A model generated the notes under the pieces. That model searched no databases. It was not told the DNA's origin and was given only the letters and a program-made list of their open reading frames with translations. Positions 10,189-22,403 of a DNA stretch of 64,000 bases are shown piece by piece. The translations under genes and the position numbers were made by a program. Source of the stretch: Akebia trifoliata (Eukaryota; Streptophyta; Magnoliopsida; Ranunculales; Lardizabalaceae); NCBI GenBank assembly GCA_017979445.1, contig CM030715.1, positions 8,114,187-8,178,186 of the forward strand. Direction: 5' to 3'. Each line of letters opens with the position of its first letter. Within the stretch, counting starts at the first letter, position 1.

Positions 10189-12160
10189 AAGAACTATTAG
10201 TAGGTATTTCATTGAATATATTGAAAGGCTAAAGGTTATATATTTTTTTATCCATCTTACAATACTAGGATTGTGGAATCAAGAAATATAAAGTTTCTTA
10301 AATATGACTTGATCAGTGGAAGCGATCAAATCAGGAACATAATTTTTTTTTTGATCATTCAAAGTTTGAATATTCCACTTCAAGTGATAGATTGGTTGTT
10401 GTTCACAGTGCCCCTCAAGTATAAAATGGTGTTGAACAACCAATCATTGAAGTCCCATAAACTATTGATAACATTTCATTAGATCAGGTTGTTCGAGAGT
10501 TGCCCGATACTTCTGAACAACGAGTTGAACCTCATACTTCTATGGAAGATGATAGTACGACATTAAGAAGATTTTTTAGAATTAAGAGGTCAGCAATTCT
10601 TGGTGATTATGTTGCGTATCTACAAGAATCTGACTACAATATTGGAGTTGAGAATGATCTTGAGTCTTTTTTACAAGCCATGAGTTGCAAAGAATCATAA
10701 GTATGGTACAATACCACAAAAAAGTAGATGAATTCTATAAAGAGTAACGCAGTCTAAAACCTTGTTGAGTTGTCTAATGGTGAAAAAACCATTGGTTGTA
10801 AATAGGTTTTTAAGACAAAAAAGACTCATTAGACAATATCGAGAGAAATAAAGTAAGACTCGTTGCTAAGGGATTTACTCAAAAAGAATGAATCAATTAT
10901 ATGAAGACCTTCTCTCCTGTATCTAAGAAGGATTCCTTGTGTGTTATTTTGGCATTAGTAGCCCATCTTGACTTGGAGTTATAACAAATGGATGTGAAAA
11001 TAACATTTCATAATAGAGATCTAGAATATAGGGTTTACATGAAACAACCTCAAGGATTTCCCACTAATGATGGTGAGCAATTGGTTTGCAATCTCAAGAA
11101 ATCCATATACAGTTTAAAACAAGCATCTAACCAATGGTATTTGAAATTCTATAATGTAATTTCTTTATTTGATTTTGTAAAAAATATTATAGATTAATGT
11201 ATATACTAGAAGGTCACTAGGAGTAAAATATTTTTTTCTTGTAGATGACATTTTGCAACCAATTATAAGGGTTTGTTGTATGAGGTGAAACAATTTCTCT
11301 CTAAAAAACTTTGATATGAAGGATATGGATGAGGCGTCTTATATCATTGGCATTAAGATCCATAGAGATAGATTTCGAGGTATCTTGGGCCTATCGTAGG
11401 AAACCTATATCAATAAGATTTTAGAGAGATTTCAGATGAATGATTGTTCACCAAGTGTTACTCCCATTTGAAGGGTGATAGGTTCAATTTGAACCAGTGC
11501 TCAAAAAATGACCTTGAAAGAGAAGAAATAAAAAACATTCCATATGCTTCTACTATTGGAAGCTTAGTGTGTACTCAAGTCTGTACAAGACCTGACATTT
11601 CATTTGTTGTGAGAATGTTGGGATGATACCAGAGTGATCCAAGTTTAGACCATTAGAGAGCTGCAAAAAAAGTGATGAGACACCTTTAAGGAACTAAAAA
11701 CTATATGCTTATGTATAGACGGACGAACAATCTAAAAGTAATTGGCTACTAAGATTCTGACTTTTTTGGTTATGTTGATTCATGCAAATCAACGTCAGAT
11801 TACAGTTTTATGATGGCTGGTAGAGCTGCATTATGGAGAAGTGCCAAACAAACTTCTACTGTCACTTCCACTATGGAAGTTGAATTCGTTTATTATTTTG
11901 AGGCTACTTTGCATGGTGTATGGCTTAAGAGTTTCATCTTTGAGCTTAAAATTATGGATTCTATCTTTGGCCCATTGAGAATGTATTGTAATAATTTAGT
12001 TGCTATTTTTATGGTTAAGAATAACAAAAGTGGGAGTCAAAGTAAACACATCAACATTAAGTATTTAGCCATAAGGGAATGTGTTAAAGAAAAAAAAGTG
12101 GTCATTGAGCACGTAAGCTTCCCTGTTGATGATCATTGATCATTTGACTAAGCGCATGCC
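10189..12160 (+). pseudogene. pol: Ty1/copia pol fragment (integrase end, RT, RNase H), 5'-truncated and frameshifted
   Basis: It starts abruptly after the Tat LTR with the copia integrase C-terminal reading YFIEYIERLKGYIFFYPS and VESRNIKFLKYDLISGSDQI. The linker follows (10500-10700), then RT: TFSPVSKKDSLCVILALVAH, MDVKITFHNRDLEYRVYMKQ, PQGFPTNDGEQLVCNLKKSI, YSLKQASNQWYLKF, and a damaged catalytic box LVDDIL where YVDDML is expected. RNase H follows with AALWRSAKQTSTVTSTMEVE and VKNNKSGSQSKHINIKYL. Frames change several times and stops are frequent. No LTR was recognised on either side. The abrupt 5' start shows truncation before or during insertion next to the Tat LTR. Confidence 0.88.
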
Positions 12161-12693
12161 ACCGTTGATTAACATGTTCTTCAACCTTTTCAATATGTAA
12201 CGTTTTGCCATTAATGCGACCTAGCAAGGATTTAGAAATCCATCAAACGGCTATAAAATTTGGCAAAGTTTCTCCTTGCAAATATGTTCTCTCTTTCTTA
12301 TTTTTAGTGCTCCCCTATTTACAAGCTCATGGAGGGGGGGGGGATCTAAAGATAGGAAATTACAAAAAAACCTAAAAAAATATTCGATTGCTCACTCTAA
12401 TCAGAGCATTCAATTTATTCTTATAGCAATCAAACTATTGTTTCCACTCTAAACTTCCACCAACTACTTCAGTTCTATCTACTACTTGCGTGGGAATCCA
12501 TTAGTGGCCAAAAATATCTTCTTTCGAACACAATCATGAGTATACCAAATGTATTGTACAATACTAGGTTCGACATTGAGTTCAATCTTTACATTTTCTT
12601 CCAACTCATTTCATTGAATGAGATGCGAAACACAATAGTGGAACATGGTCGACAACATGAAGAGATGATTGTTGAGTTGCAATACACAAGCGG
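12161..12693. other. Unassigned stretch with a run of 10 G and a short duplicated motif
   Basis: No gene is seen. A GGAGGGGGGGGGGATC tract lies at about 12333-12345 and could be a remnant polypurine tract of the copia element, but no LTR was recognised after it. At about 12635-12745 a roughly 55-bp motif (GGAACATG(G/A)T(C/T)GACAA(C/T)ATGA...) occurs twice. The second occurrence is the start of the 1.7-kb repeat described next. Confidence 0.4.
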
Positions 12694-14393
12694 AACATGA
12701 TTGACAATATGAGGAGAGGATGGTTGAGCTATAATTGAACTTGTAGATTCAAAGGAAAAGAGAGATCTAAAGCCAAATCCAGGAGCCAATAGTCTTATAC
12801 TTCCACAACATGTTTCCTAATGGTCATCCTCCTAATCAAGGAGTTTGAAAGACATCTAGATACATTTAATTTACTACTTTAGAACTTTTTTACCTACTTG
12901 TGTTTTATGATTTCATATACTGTTTACTTTTTTTCTTTATACTGTTTAATTAATAACTACATTTTTGTTAATTAAACCTTGTTTAACTCCGTCAATGTAA
13001 AATTAAATATTTTACATTGTGGTCCCAAGCTAGGACAAAAGACGAGGGGGAAGATAAGGTATTTTTTTTTCTAAATAAGATAATTTTCTTTAAACATGAT
13101 TTTATTCTATTTTATCATTCTTAATGACAATAGCCAACACTAAATCGTTGGGATGAGACTTTGATTTTTTCATATTTTGTCTAATCCAGAATTTTTGCAG
13201 AACCTTGCGGTGTATGAGGTTTTGGGTAAAATATCATTGTAATATCCCAATATTAAATAATTATTTTAAATATTATATTTTTAATTAAAAATTAATTCAA
13301 TGATTTTAAATAATTAAATCTAGTGGGATTTATTACACAAAGACCAAAAGGGGTAGTTTTGTCAATTATGTTCAATTAAATGTGAACAAGGCGTTAGGTT
13401 ATAATTAAATAGAATTGTAGGATATTAGTAGTAGGGATTCTATTTTAGTAAAGGTGAAGGTTGTTATCCCATGTAGCAAGGGTTGTACTATTTCAAAATC
13501 CTTTTTTTTCTTGGGAGTGAGACATGTCGTAATGAAAAATCTCATGTAAAATACTTATTAAAATTACTAATCCCATTGTAGTTCTCTACTTTCTTAAGTT
13601 TTTTTTTATCACTAACCATCATTTAATTTCATCATCGAAACCCAACTTTTTACAAAGGTTTTTACCAAGATCTAAGAGATGAAATTAAAAATAGAATTGA
13701 TTTGGACTTCATAGAAGATGAATCAGACAACTTAGGAAACAAAGAAGAGGTGGGCCCAAATTTCTTATCATAAAAAATATTCATTTTGAGGAGTATTCCA
13801 TTTTGATAACAAGAGTTTTGTTGGATTTTTACAATTCATATAAAAAATTAGCTAAATACCTTATTGCAATTTTTTCCCTTTTAGTAGAAATTGAATTTTA
13901 GATCTACGACAAATATGATTATAAGATCAATATATATATATATTTTAATTTATAGATGAATTATATTAAATATATTTACATAAATAATTATGCTTATGAA
14001 GGTTGATACAGATTTGTGATTTAATTCTTAAATGATCATACATCCACATAAGGTCTGATGAATTGTATTATAATCGTGCATTGCATATAATGATGAGACC
14101 AAGTTGTAGTTGGAAAAAATAAAAATGATAAAATTTGATACAGAAAATCTTGTGTATAGAGATAACCTAATGGTTGACCGAGCTAGGTAATTGATCAGGC
14201 CATACTTACCGGTTGATTGATCTTGATAATAGCCAGTTTAGGTGTGTAGACTTCATGTATTCACATTTTTGGCATAATTGATTATTTTCTAGATAAAGAT
14301 ACTTAGATTAAGTGATTTTGTGTTAAGCTTATTAGAAATAAATATATTTAGATTAATTAAATTTGTGTAAAATATATTAGATTTATTAAACTC
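12694..14393 (+). repeat. 1.7-kb direct repeat, unit 1 (LTR-like)
   Basis: It starts at AACATGATTGACAATATGAG and runs in collinear similarity with the unit at 14394-16113. It contains TGTAATATCCCAA at 13238, which looks like an LTR start, and ends ATTTATTAAACTCA. It would then consist of a 3' internal tail (12694-13237) followed by a 1.16-kb LTR (13238-14394). This is an inference from the TG...CA ends only. No pol or primer-binding site was found. A GGTCCCAAGCTAGGACAAA module is at about 13021. Confidence 0.65.
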
Positions 14394-16113
14394 AACATGA
14401 TTGACAGCATGAGGAGAAGATTGTTGAGTTATAGTTGAACATGGAAATGCAGAGGTAGAGAGAGAGATCCAAAGCCACATCTAGGAGAAAATAACCCTAT
14501 ACTTTCGTACTATGTTTCCTAATGGTCATCTACGTAGTCAAGGAGTATGAAAGACATCTAGATACATTTAGTTTACTACCTTAGGACTTTTTTACTTATG
14601 TTTTATGATTTTATATACTGTTTACTTTTCTTACTTACAAAGTATTTTTACTCTTTGTTTCTTATATTATTTAACTAATAACTATTTTTTTATTATTAAT
14701 TAAACCTTATTTAACTCCATCAATGTAAAATTAAATATTTTACATTGTGGTCCCAATCTAGGATAAAGGAGGAGGGGGAAGATAAGGTATTTTTAGTCTA
14801 AATAAAATAATTTTCTTTGAACATGACTTTATTCTATTTTATCATTCTCAATGACAATAGCCAACACCAAATCATTGGGATGAGACTTTGATTTTTTTCA
14901 TATTTTGTCTGATCAAAATTTTCGCACAACCTTGAGGTGCACGAGGTTTTGGGTAAAACGACATTGTAATATCCCAAAATTAAATAATTATTTTAAAAGA
15001 TTGATTGATAATTAAAAATTAATTCAATGGTTTTAAATAATTAAATCTAGTGGGATTTATTAAATAAAGATCGATAAGGGTAGTTTTGTCAATTATGTGA
15101 ACATGGCATTAGGTTATAATTAAATAGAATTGTAGGGTATTAGTTGTAGGAATTGAGAATCCTATTTTAGTAATTACAAAATATGGGAGTTGTTATCCCA
15201 TGTAGCATGTGTTTTACTATTTTAAAACCTCTTTTCTTAGGAGAAAGACACGTAGTCATGAAAATCTCATATAAAATACTTATTAAAAACCCTAATCCTG
15301 TTGTAGTTCTCTATGTTCTTAGGTTTCTTTATCACTAGCCGTCATTTAGTTTCATCGCTGAAACCCTAATTTTTACAAAGATTTTAGCAAGATCTAAGAG
15401 ATGAAACTAAAAAAGGTATTGATTTGGACTTCATAGATGATGAATCGGACATCGCAGGAAACAAAGAAGAGGTGGATCTAAGTTTCTTACCATAAAAAAA
15501 CTATTCATTTTGAGGAGTATTGCGATTTGGGTAAGTGGAATTTTATTAGATCTTTTATAGTTCATACAAAAAAATTAGCTAAATACATTATTGCAATTTC
15601 TTTCTCTTTTAGTAGAAATTGAATTTTAGATCTACAACAAATATGATTATAAGATCAATATAATTTTTTTTTTCTATAGATGAATTATATCAAATATATT
15701 TATATAAATAGTTATGCTTGTGAATGTTAATATAGATTTGTAATTTAATTCTTCAATTATTATACCTATGCATAAGGTGTGATGAATTGTATTATAATCA
15801 TGTATTACTTAATGATGAGACCGAGTTGTAGTTGGGAAAAATAAAAGTAATAATTTTATACAGATGATCTCATGTACAGAGATAACCTAACGGCTGGCCA
15901 AGCTAAGTAATTGATCAGACCATACTAACCGGTTGACTGACCAGGGTAATAGTCAGTTTGAGTGTGTAAACTTCATGTATTCACATTTTCGGCATAATTG
16001 ATTATTTTATAAATAAAGATACTTAGATTAATTGATTTTGTATTAAACATATTAGAAATAAATATACTTAGATTAATTAATTTTGTGTAAAATGTATTAG
16101 ATTTATCAAACTC
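14394..16113 (+). repeat. 1.7-kb direct repeat, unit 2 (LTR-like)
   Basis: It begins AACATGATTGACAGCATGAG immediately after unit 1 and repeats it with frequent substitutions and small indels. TGTAATATCCCAA is at 14965, 1727 bp from its counterpart in unit 1. The unit ends TTTATCAAACTCA near 16113. The two units together copy the layout of the neighbouring Tat remnant ([3' tail][LTR][3' tail][LTR]), although the sequences are unrelated. Confidence 0.65.
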
Positions 16114-16600
16114 ACCATTGTGAAATGTTTACCTAGGATATTAACATAATGGGGGATGAAGAATAAATTTTAAGAATTTATTATTTTTATTTATTTATTT
16201 TAAGATGTTATTTCTTTTTCTAAATTATATTGACGATATTTTTAAAAGAAATTTGATTTGAAGAATAAATAATGTTTTAGTGAAATCATTTGACTCTTAT
16301 GAATTTCTGTAATTTTCATGATCTCCATAGATAAGATTTTTACTTGACATTTTTATTATAGATTTATAATATGCCTAAAAATATGTAACAATTTGTTTTG
16401 AGTATTATCTCGACAATTATGTATTTTAAACATATTTATCATTGATAAAAATTTATGGTTTGCTTTCTATACTAAAAAACTATATTGCTGATTTCCAATC
16501 TAAATCGCACTTATTTTTATTCATATATTTGGAAATGTGTAAAATATGTATAAACAACCAAATTTGGATAAGCCTTCCCTGCAAAATGCCCAAAAAGGTC
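16114..16600. other. AT-rich intergenic sequence, nothing recognised
   Basis: No gene, terminal repeat or tandem repeat could be supported. Composition is very AT-rich. Confidence 0.5.
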
Positions 16601-18206
16601 ACAAAAATTGAAATAGGCCCCAAGCCCCAAACTCTCAAAAAAATCGTCTACTTCTCAAATAAATAGCCTTAAGGTCATTTTCTACATGGCCTAGGAGCTA
16701 AAGACCTATCTCACCCCTCCTCTATACCATTATCACTTCTCAACCCAACCCAGCCTTTGTCCAATTCAACTTTACTCATCACTATGCCTACTAACCCACC
16801 ACCTAAGCTCATTGAAGTTAAAACCCAACATCATACCTTTTCAACCCACTATCCAACTATTATCCCAAGTCCAACCATTCAACCCAAACCCAAAGATCCC
16901 AACCAATCACTCAAAATCATCGAAGTAGGACACATTTCACCACCTCAACCCACCTCCATCATTCAACTACCTATCACAATTTCCTTTCTCTAAAAAAACT
17001 ACCTACCCATATCTCAACCCACATTTTTCTTTAACCTACCCTCATCATTCTCTTCAAACTCATCTTTATAAGCCATCTCTACACCCCTTGAATTCATCTT
17101 ACACATCATCTTAACACTTTTAGACACATGTCACCACATCCTTTACCCTCCCAAAAAAATCAACAACCATTCTCTTACACACCTTATTCTTTTAATTAAA
17201 ACCTAATTCATTCAACTCACCTAATACCCAATCAACAAACCACTCTCTTACACTCCCATTCTTCTAATCAGAAATCATTTATTTCAACTCACTTAACACT
17301 CAACAAAAATGGGTTCCAAGATCCAACCCATTTGGATCACAAACAACATATTTACATCCCCTACCACAAACAACCCATTTTCATCATTTCACTCCATTCT
17401 ACCCCTTAAAGTCACTTCTAAAATATTATAAACCCCGCCTCCATTCTCAACACAGCCTCCTCCATGCTTGGACCCCTAAGACTTGATTTAAAAAAATCAC
17501 TCTCTCAACTCACTCTCAAGTTAAGTGTCACCTTCTTTTAATTCTTTATCAAATCCTACATATTGAAGATTGAGGCAAAGAAGCTTAACACTTGAAGGCT
17601 CAAAAGAAAGTCAAATAGAAAGAAGAACAAGGTAAGATATGAATTAAAAAGAAAGAGAAAATCTCCTCCCTTCTCCCCCCTTCGATTTTCTCTCTTTTAC
17701 TTCTCTCATTCTTCCCATACTTATGCACACACCACAAAAGGTTTGAGACTAAAGTCTTAGGCCCTTTCCCTATGAAAATTGGTCCTTGACTAATAAGTCT
17801 ATACTTTTAAAATTTCCCAAAGGTTGGAGCCATAGAAGGCCCCTTCCTCAATAAGGAGGTCCTCAACTGTTTAAACCAAAATCAAAGTCCCTCGCACTCA
17901 AGAACACAAATCGGATATTTCCGACTTGTTATTTTTATTTTCAAATCAACCGAATCCGAGGTTACCACCAAGGTGAAGGGAGTAGGGTGTCTAACACCTT
18001 CCCTACTTCCTAATATGGACCCCCTTACCTAGATCTAAGGAGGACCAATGGACTTTATTCGTACGAGAGTCATTAAATATAAAAATTACACTCTTTCAAA
18101 AAAATGCATTCCAAGTGACCATTTACACCCTTGTACAAAAAACAAATGGTGACAACTCTATATCCAAGTAGGAGAGATATTCGAAAATGAAAATCTCATG
18201 TTTACA
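16600..18206 (+). mobile_element. Partial Ty3 LTR (Tat-like, related to the one at 59454-61643)
   Basis: The 3' end is secure. It ends ...CTCATGTTTACA followed by GCT and TGGCGACTCCACTGGTGA, a primer-binding site of the same type as at 61647. The segment AGTAGGGTGTCTAACACCTTCC...CCTTACCTAGATCTAAGG (about 17971-18045) corresponds to ATGGGGTGCCTAACACCTTC...CCTTACCTAAATCTTAGG in the 59454-61643 LTR. The 5' part is a C-rich, pyrimidine-rich stretch (ACCCAACC-type) with a degenerate ~75-bp tandem pair at about 17160-17305. No TGT...ACACCCC start was found, so the left boundary is approximate and the LTR may be truncated. Confidence 0.6.
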
Positions 18207-18267
18207 GCTTGGCGACTCCACTGGTGAAGTAGGAGAGATATTCAAAAATGAAAATCTCATGTCTACA
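18168..18267 (+). repeat. LTR tail repeated on both sides of the primer-binding site
   Basis: GTAGGAGAGATATTCGAAAA...CTCATGTTTACA (18168-18206) recurs as GTAGGAGAGATATTCAAAAA...CTCATGTCTACA (18229-18267), with the primer-binding site between. After the second tail no element sequence is recognised. This is best explained as [LTR][primer site][tail of second LTR], left by deletion of the internal region. Confidence 0.75.
18210..18227 (+). other. Primer-binding site TGGCGACTCCACTGGTGA
   Basis: It lies three bases after the LTR end. TGG at its start fits the CCA end of a tRNA. The same site reads TGGCGACTCTACTGGGGA (38986-38969 and 55001-54984, minus) and TGGCGACTCCATTGGGGA (61647-61664) in the other Tat-like elements here. 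Tat/Ogre elements are generally described as using tRNA-Arg; the tRNA was not tested here. Confidence 0.75.
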
Positions 18268-19934
18268 ATATGAAAGTTGTGAAATTTTATATCTATTTTA
18301 TAACGTTTGATTTCATTAAAAAATTTGACAAAATGAAATTTATATGATTTTTATAATGAAAATATATTAGGAATCACAGTACGTAAGAATTTTTAGTTGA
18401 AACTTATATTTTGATCCATTCTTGTTGAAGATATTATATATTAAATTATTTATTTATTATTTTCAAAATTCTTAACTTTTACTTTTAAATATAGACTCTA
18501 AGATTACTTGATTTGGAACTATAATGAAATCTTTAAAAATCATACAAATTAGAGTTATTTTATTTTATTTCATTGAATGTCGGCAGGTTATAAAAAAAAA
18601 TAGGTTTTATCATTTTTGGAGGTGTTTAATATTTTTATGAGTCGTGAACATATTTTTAAAATATTAATACATTCCTTTAAGTTTTTGAATTGGTATTATT
18701 GATATCAATATGAATTTTACTGATTTATAATTTTTCGAAGTTGTAGGTATCTCCAAACTAGTTAGATGTTAGTAATTAATATGTTTTTTTTATTTATATA
18801 TTAATTTGAATTTAATCTAGTTAATATTTTTAAACTAAATTAAAGGCCATGTTAGTCACACTTGATTTTGGATATTTAAATTGGATCGGAAAATTTAGTT
18901 GGGTCCTTGGATTCAAAATTTGAGGTGTGATTGGCGTGGTACATATAATTACACAGGATTATGTTGTACATCTCCATGTGTCATCCCTCGTTTACTATTT
19001 GTATTCACTTGTAGCTCTTTTTTGCAATTTCATTAGTCCAAGTTAACAATAGTTTTATTGTTTGCTATATTATTGAGTTTATTTGAAGTTGCTATGACAA
19101 TTTTTAGAGAAAAATCAAAGTTCTGCTTTTTCGTGCACATCTATTAAATTGATGTAATGAAATTTCAAGACTGATTGTTGGAAATATCATTTGCAAATGG
19201 ATCCGACAATTTATTCTTAATTTTTTTAGGATGATTCTGTAATTGGTAATGAGTCTATGCATAGTATTGTGCCTGTGAACCCAATACCTTTTTTTTTTTT
19301 TTCCGTAAATAAGCTGACTAACAAGCCTATCACGACCAAGTTGATGTAGGTAATGCAGTACACAGTTTCTTCAATGACCAACTTTGAATCTCTTAATCGA
19401 TGTTATTCGTGCTTTAATGAAAATAATAGTTAACTCTAATGTTTTTTGGGTACCTATTTCAAGTTATGTAGTTTTAGTAGATTCATACATGAACTTACAA
19501 GTAGTTGTGTACAATCCACTTCCATTAGTTAGTTGATAAATTAAAATAACCTTTTTGCTTATATTATTTTTTTCAAAATACTTTTTTGGTATTTTGTATA
19601 TTGTACTCTTCATTTCAGCCTGCCAACACTTAAGAATACATTGATGGGTAATTCACTAGAAATCTAGAAGAGATCCTAAAACTGTAATTTGGGTGTGACA
19701 ATAAAACCTCTTTTTTGATATGTGAAAATTGGTACAACTCCAATCTATTTTATGTAGCTTGTTGGTTCTAAGACTTTAATCTAGGTTCTTGTTACATCAT
19801 GGTACAACTCCAATCTACCTTGCATTTCCTTGCACCTTCCCATGGGACAACATTTCTATACAAACAAATATTGAAACAAGTGGTAAATTTCCCTTTCAAG
19901 ATGAAAACACCAATAATCATGGTGAAGGCTATCC
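18268..19934. other. Intergenic sequence, no gene recognised
   Basis: AT-rich sequence with a poly-T tract at about 19289-19303 and a 17-bp direct repeat GGTACAACTCCAATCTA at 19731 and 19801. Two mutually antisense short open readings at about 19792-20041 have no family resemblance and overlap the edge of the palindrome; neither is called a gene. Confidence 0.5.
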
Positions 19935-22294
19935 AAGTCGAGCCAAATCCAAGCTCCTTAAAAGGTAATCCACTCTTCTTCTTCAGATTTGAACCAAACA
20001 AAGTTGCTAAAGTCAAATCCAACTCTTGTACTACTGACTAAGCTCTAAATTCTTTTTTCATGTTCTTGGTTCCATGAAGAAAGAATAGATTTGAGAGATT
20101 TGTTACTGAATAAGAAAATGGCGATCAAAAATGGAAAAGAGATTTGATAGCTTGATTGAGCATAGAAAGCTGGTTCAATCTAGGGGAGAGGAAATGAGAG
20201 AGAAATTTTATGGTGCAGATGGTTTGATCAAGAGGATAAGAGAGAAGACGAGAGAGCAAGAGACATTTTAGGGTTTGAGCATAGAGAGGATTCGAGGTGA
20301 GAGAGAAAAGAGATGAGTTAAGCTAAGATATGTCTGAAAGATGAGGAAAGGAAGAGAGGAATGCAAGATTTAGGATCTTATTATTATTTTTATAACTACT
20401 ATTAGCATCCCAACTTTTAAGTATTACACCACTACTTTAGTAAAACCCATTGTCTGAAGTCCCATAAAATTTCGCCCAACCCTGCTTGGGAGAAAAATAG
20501 ACATTAGCTATTACTCTTTACAAACAATGATGTTTATTTAAAAAATAAGGGTGTTGTTTAAAGTGTTTTTTGTAGTAGTGCATGAACATACTGGTTAAAG
20601 AACCTTCAAGCAATACTAATAAACACCACAACCAATCTACATCTTCCCTTCTCCCAGGACAGACCACCGATTAGACACATATAACTACGAGCAACACTAA
20701 TGAACACTCTAAAAAACTAAAGTTCTAAGCACTCAAAGTAAGTCTTGGCCTTGTTGATTTATGGATTTACATATCTGTGCTATAAACCATTTCCCATAAG
20801 GATTGCTACATAGAAAATGACTCTAAAGTGAGCCCTGATCTAGATGACTTTGGGATTCCTATTGTTGAGCAAGTTACTTGTGTCACTTTGCGAACAAACT
20901 CTTGGCTGGATAGCTTGCTTGGGTGTGTACCGATCTACACTTTGACTGCTATGAGACTTTTGTGCTAATATGGGTCCGACATTAAAAAAATAAAGATATA
21001 ATGCCTGATTCTACACAGATGTAGATGATGAGTAACTCTAATTATAATCCTATACTTCTAGCAATAGAGAAAAATACAACTGCTTATTGTTCTGGGGGCT
21101 TAAAATCCATGTCCTTTTCATATGGAAAATCTAGTACAGTAGATCCAAATACAATCGAGAAAATGAAGTAGGAAAGCACCTTATTCTATATGTATATTCA
21201 GGAAAGGAAACAAGAGTCTTCATGTATTTACATCATTGAGTTCAATCGATAAATAACTTATTTAATCAGGATGATTAGTAATTGGTGTGTACATAATCCA
21301 AGGTCTCAAGCAAATTTCTAAGCTCAATTACTTCCTTTATTATTGTTGTTGGAGATTTGGCATGCTAGGAATGGTTTTTGACTTGAGAATATTAGACGTT
21401 CAAGTGTCGAGATTAGGTTTACCCTTGATTGAAAGTGAACATCTCTTTTTCTTGGTGAATTAATGGTAAAATTTTAGACATAACCAAATCAAGCAAAATA
21501 ATATTAGCTATGCAACTCTTCAACCACTGTGTTTGTGACTATAATAGGATGATAAGCTCCAACTAGAGTTTCTCCTAGTCTTTTCACCATCTATACATAG
21601 AATGAGACACATAAAGATATGTGTTTAATAACGTAAAAAATAGAAATCTGAACAAAGTGATGGCTCATCAAAATGGCACAAAGTAAAAGAGGATGATACT
21701 TCAATTGAGCAAAATATAATGAAACTATAGCACACCACATCAATTGATCAAGTATTTCGAAATTGATTTGGCTGCAGCCCACGTTATAGAAACATAATTA
21801 ATTTACATTAACTCAATTGAGCAAAATTAATTGAACTCATTAGTGAGCAAGTCATTCTCTTGTGAAATTCAGCATCTATTTAATAAGCTGGTGGATATAA
21901 GTTAAAAACAAGTCTAGAGATGAGTAACAGCAGGTACTCCAATTCCTTATTAAAACTAGTCGACTTCAAAGAATTGAGACATATTTATTTGCAAGAAATG
22001 AGTAATACTACCATAGAAGGAATTTTGGAACGTCTATGTTCACTTGCAATTGGTGATTTTTGTTCGGACTTTACAACAAGGGATGTGCCCGGAAATCGAA
22101 TGGTGAGGAATATATTATTTGAAGTAGAATTAATAAATGTGTTTATCATTGATGGGAGGGATGTTTGTACCATATGTCTAGAAGAAATGAAAGAAGGAGA
22201 CGAATGCAGTGCCACTGGGTGTCCCCACACATTTCATACCAACTGTCTCTCAAGGTGGATAAGAGAAAAGCCTACATGTCCTTTATGCAGGTTC
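19935..22294 (+). repeat. Left arm of a large imperfect palindrome
   Basis: The reverse complement of this segment is found in order in the right arm. 22294-21755 pairs with 22380-22870. 20990-20950 pairs with 22882-22914. 20954-19935 pairs with 28853-30590. The left arm has about 730 bp (21010-21745) that the right arm lacks. The right arm has two transposon insertions. The innermost paired motif is TGTCCTTTATGCAGGTTC (22277-22294) against its complement at 22380-22397, leaving an 85-base spacer. Within the arm, CACTACTACAAAAAAC (reverse strand, ending near 20585) looks like an old CACTA-type terminus that was present before the inversion. Confidence 0.88.
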
Positions 22295-22348
22295 ACTATG
22301 TTGTCAATGGAGGAGCCTAGAAGAGAGGAAGACTGGAGAATTGAATAA
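21920..22348 (+). CDS. Small RING-H2 zinc-finger protein (probable E3 ubiquitin ligase), single exon
   Basis: An open reading of 142 codons from ATG to TAA. Residues about 82-124 hold a complete RING-H2 finger: C-x2-C (CTIC), x14, C-x1-H (CPH), x2, H, x2, C (HTNC), x10, C-x2-C (CPLC), i.e. eight zinc ligands in the C3H2C3 order. RING-H2 proteins of this kind bind E2 enzymes and pass ubiquitin to substrates. The 80-residue N-terminal part shows no signal peptide, membrane segment or known domain, and the C-terminus is short and acidic. This is the only intact plant-type gene seen in the window. It lies in the left arm of the palindrome and points toward the broken inverted copy 85 bases past the arm end. 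Its stop lies in the spacer. It may be expressed, or may be a recent retrocopy; no poly-A tract or intron evidence decides this. Confidence 0.75.
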   Translation: MSNSRYSNSLLKLVDFKELRHIYLQEMSNTTIEGILERLCSLAIGDFCSDFTTRDVPGNRMVRNILFEVELINVFIIDGRDVCTICLEEMKEGDECSATGCPHTFHTNCLSRWIREKPTCPLCRFTMLSMEEPRREEDWRIE

Positions 22349-22403
22349 TAGATCTGAAATTTCTTTTTAATTTCATATCGAACCTGCATAAAGGTCAAGG
22401 GTA

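Noticed and set aside
16757..16993. Proline-rich 78-codon open reading
   Set aside because: Lies in the pyrimidine-rich LTR fragment; low complexity and no homologous family apparent.
20510..20585. CACTACTACAAAAAAC (minus strand) as the end of a complete second CACTA element
   Set aside because: Both palindrome arms share sequence across this point and no matching opposite terminus was found, so only an old terminus fragment is supported.
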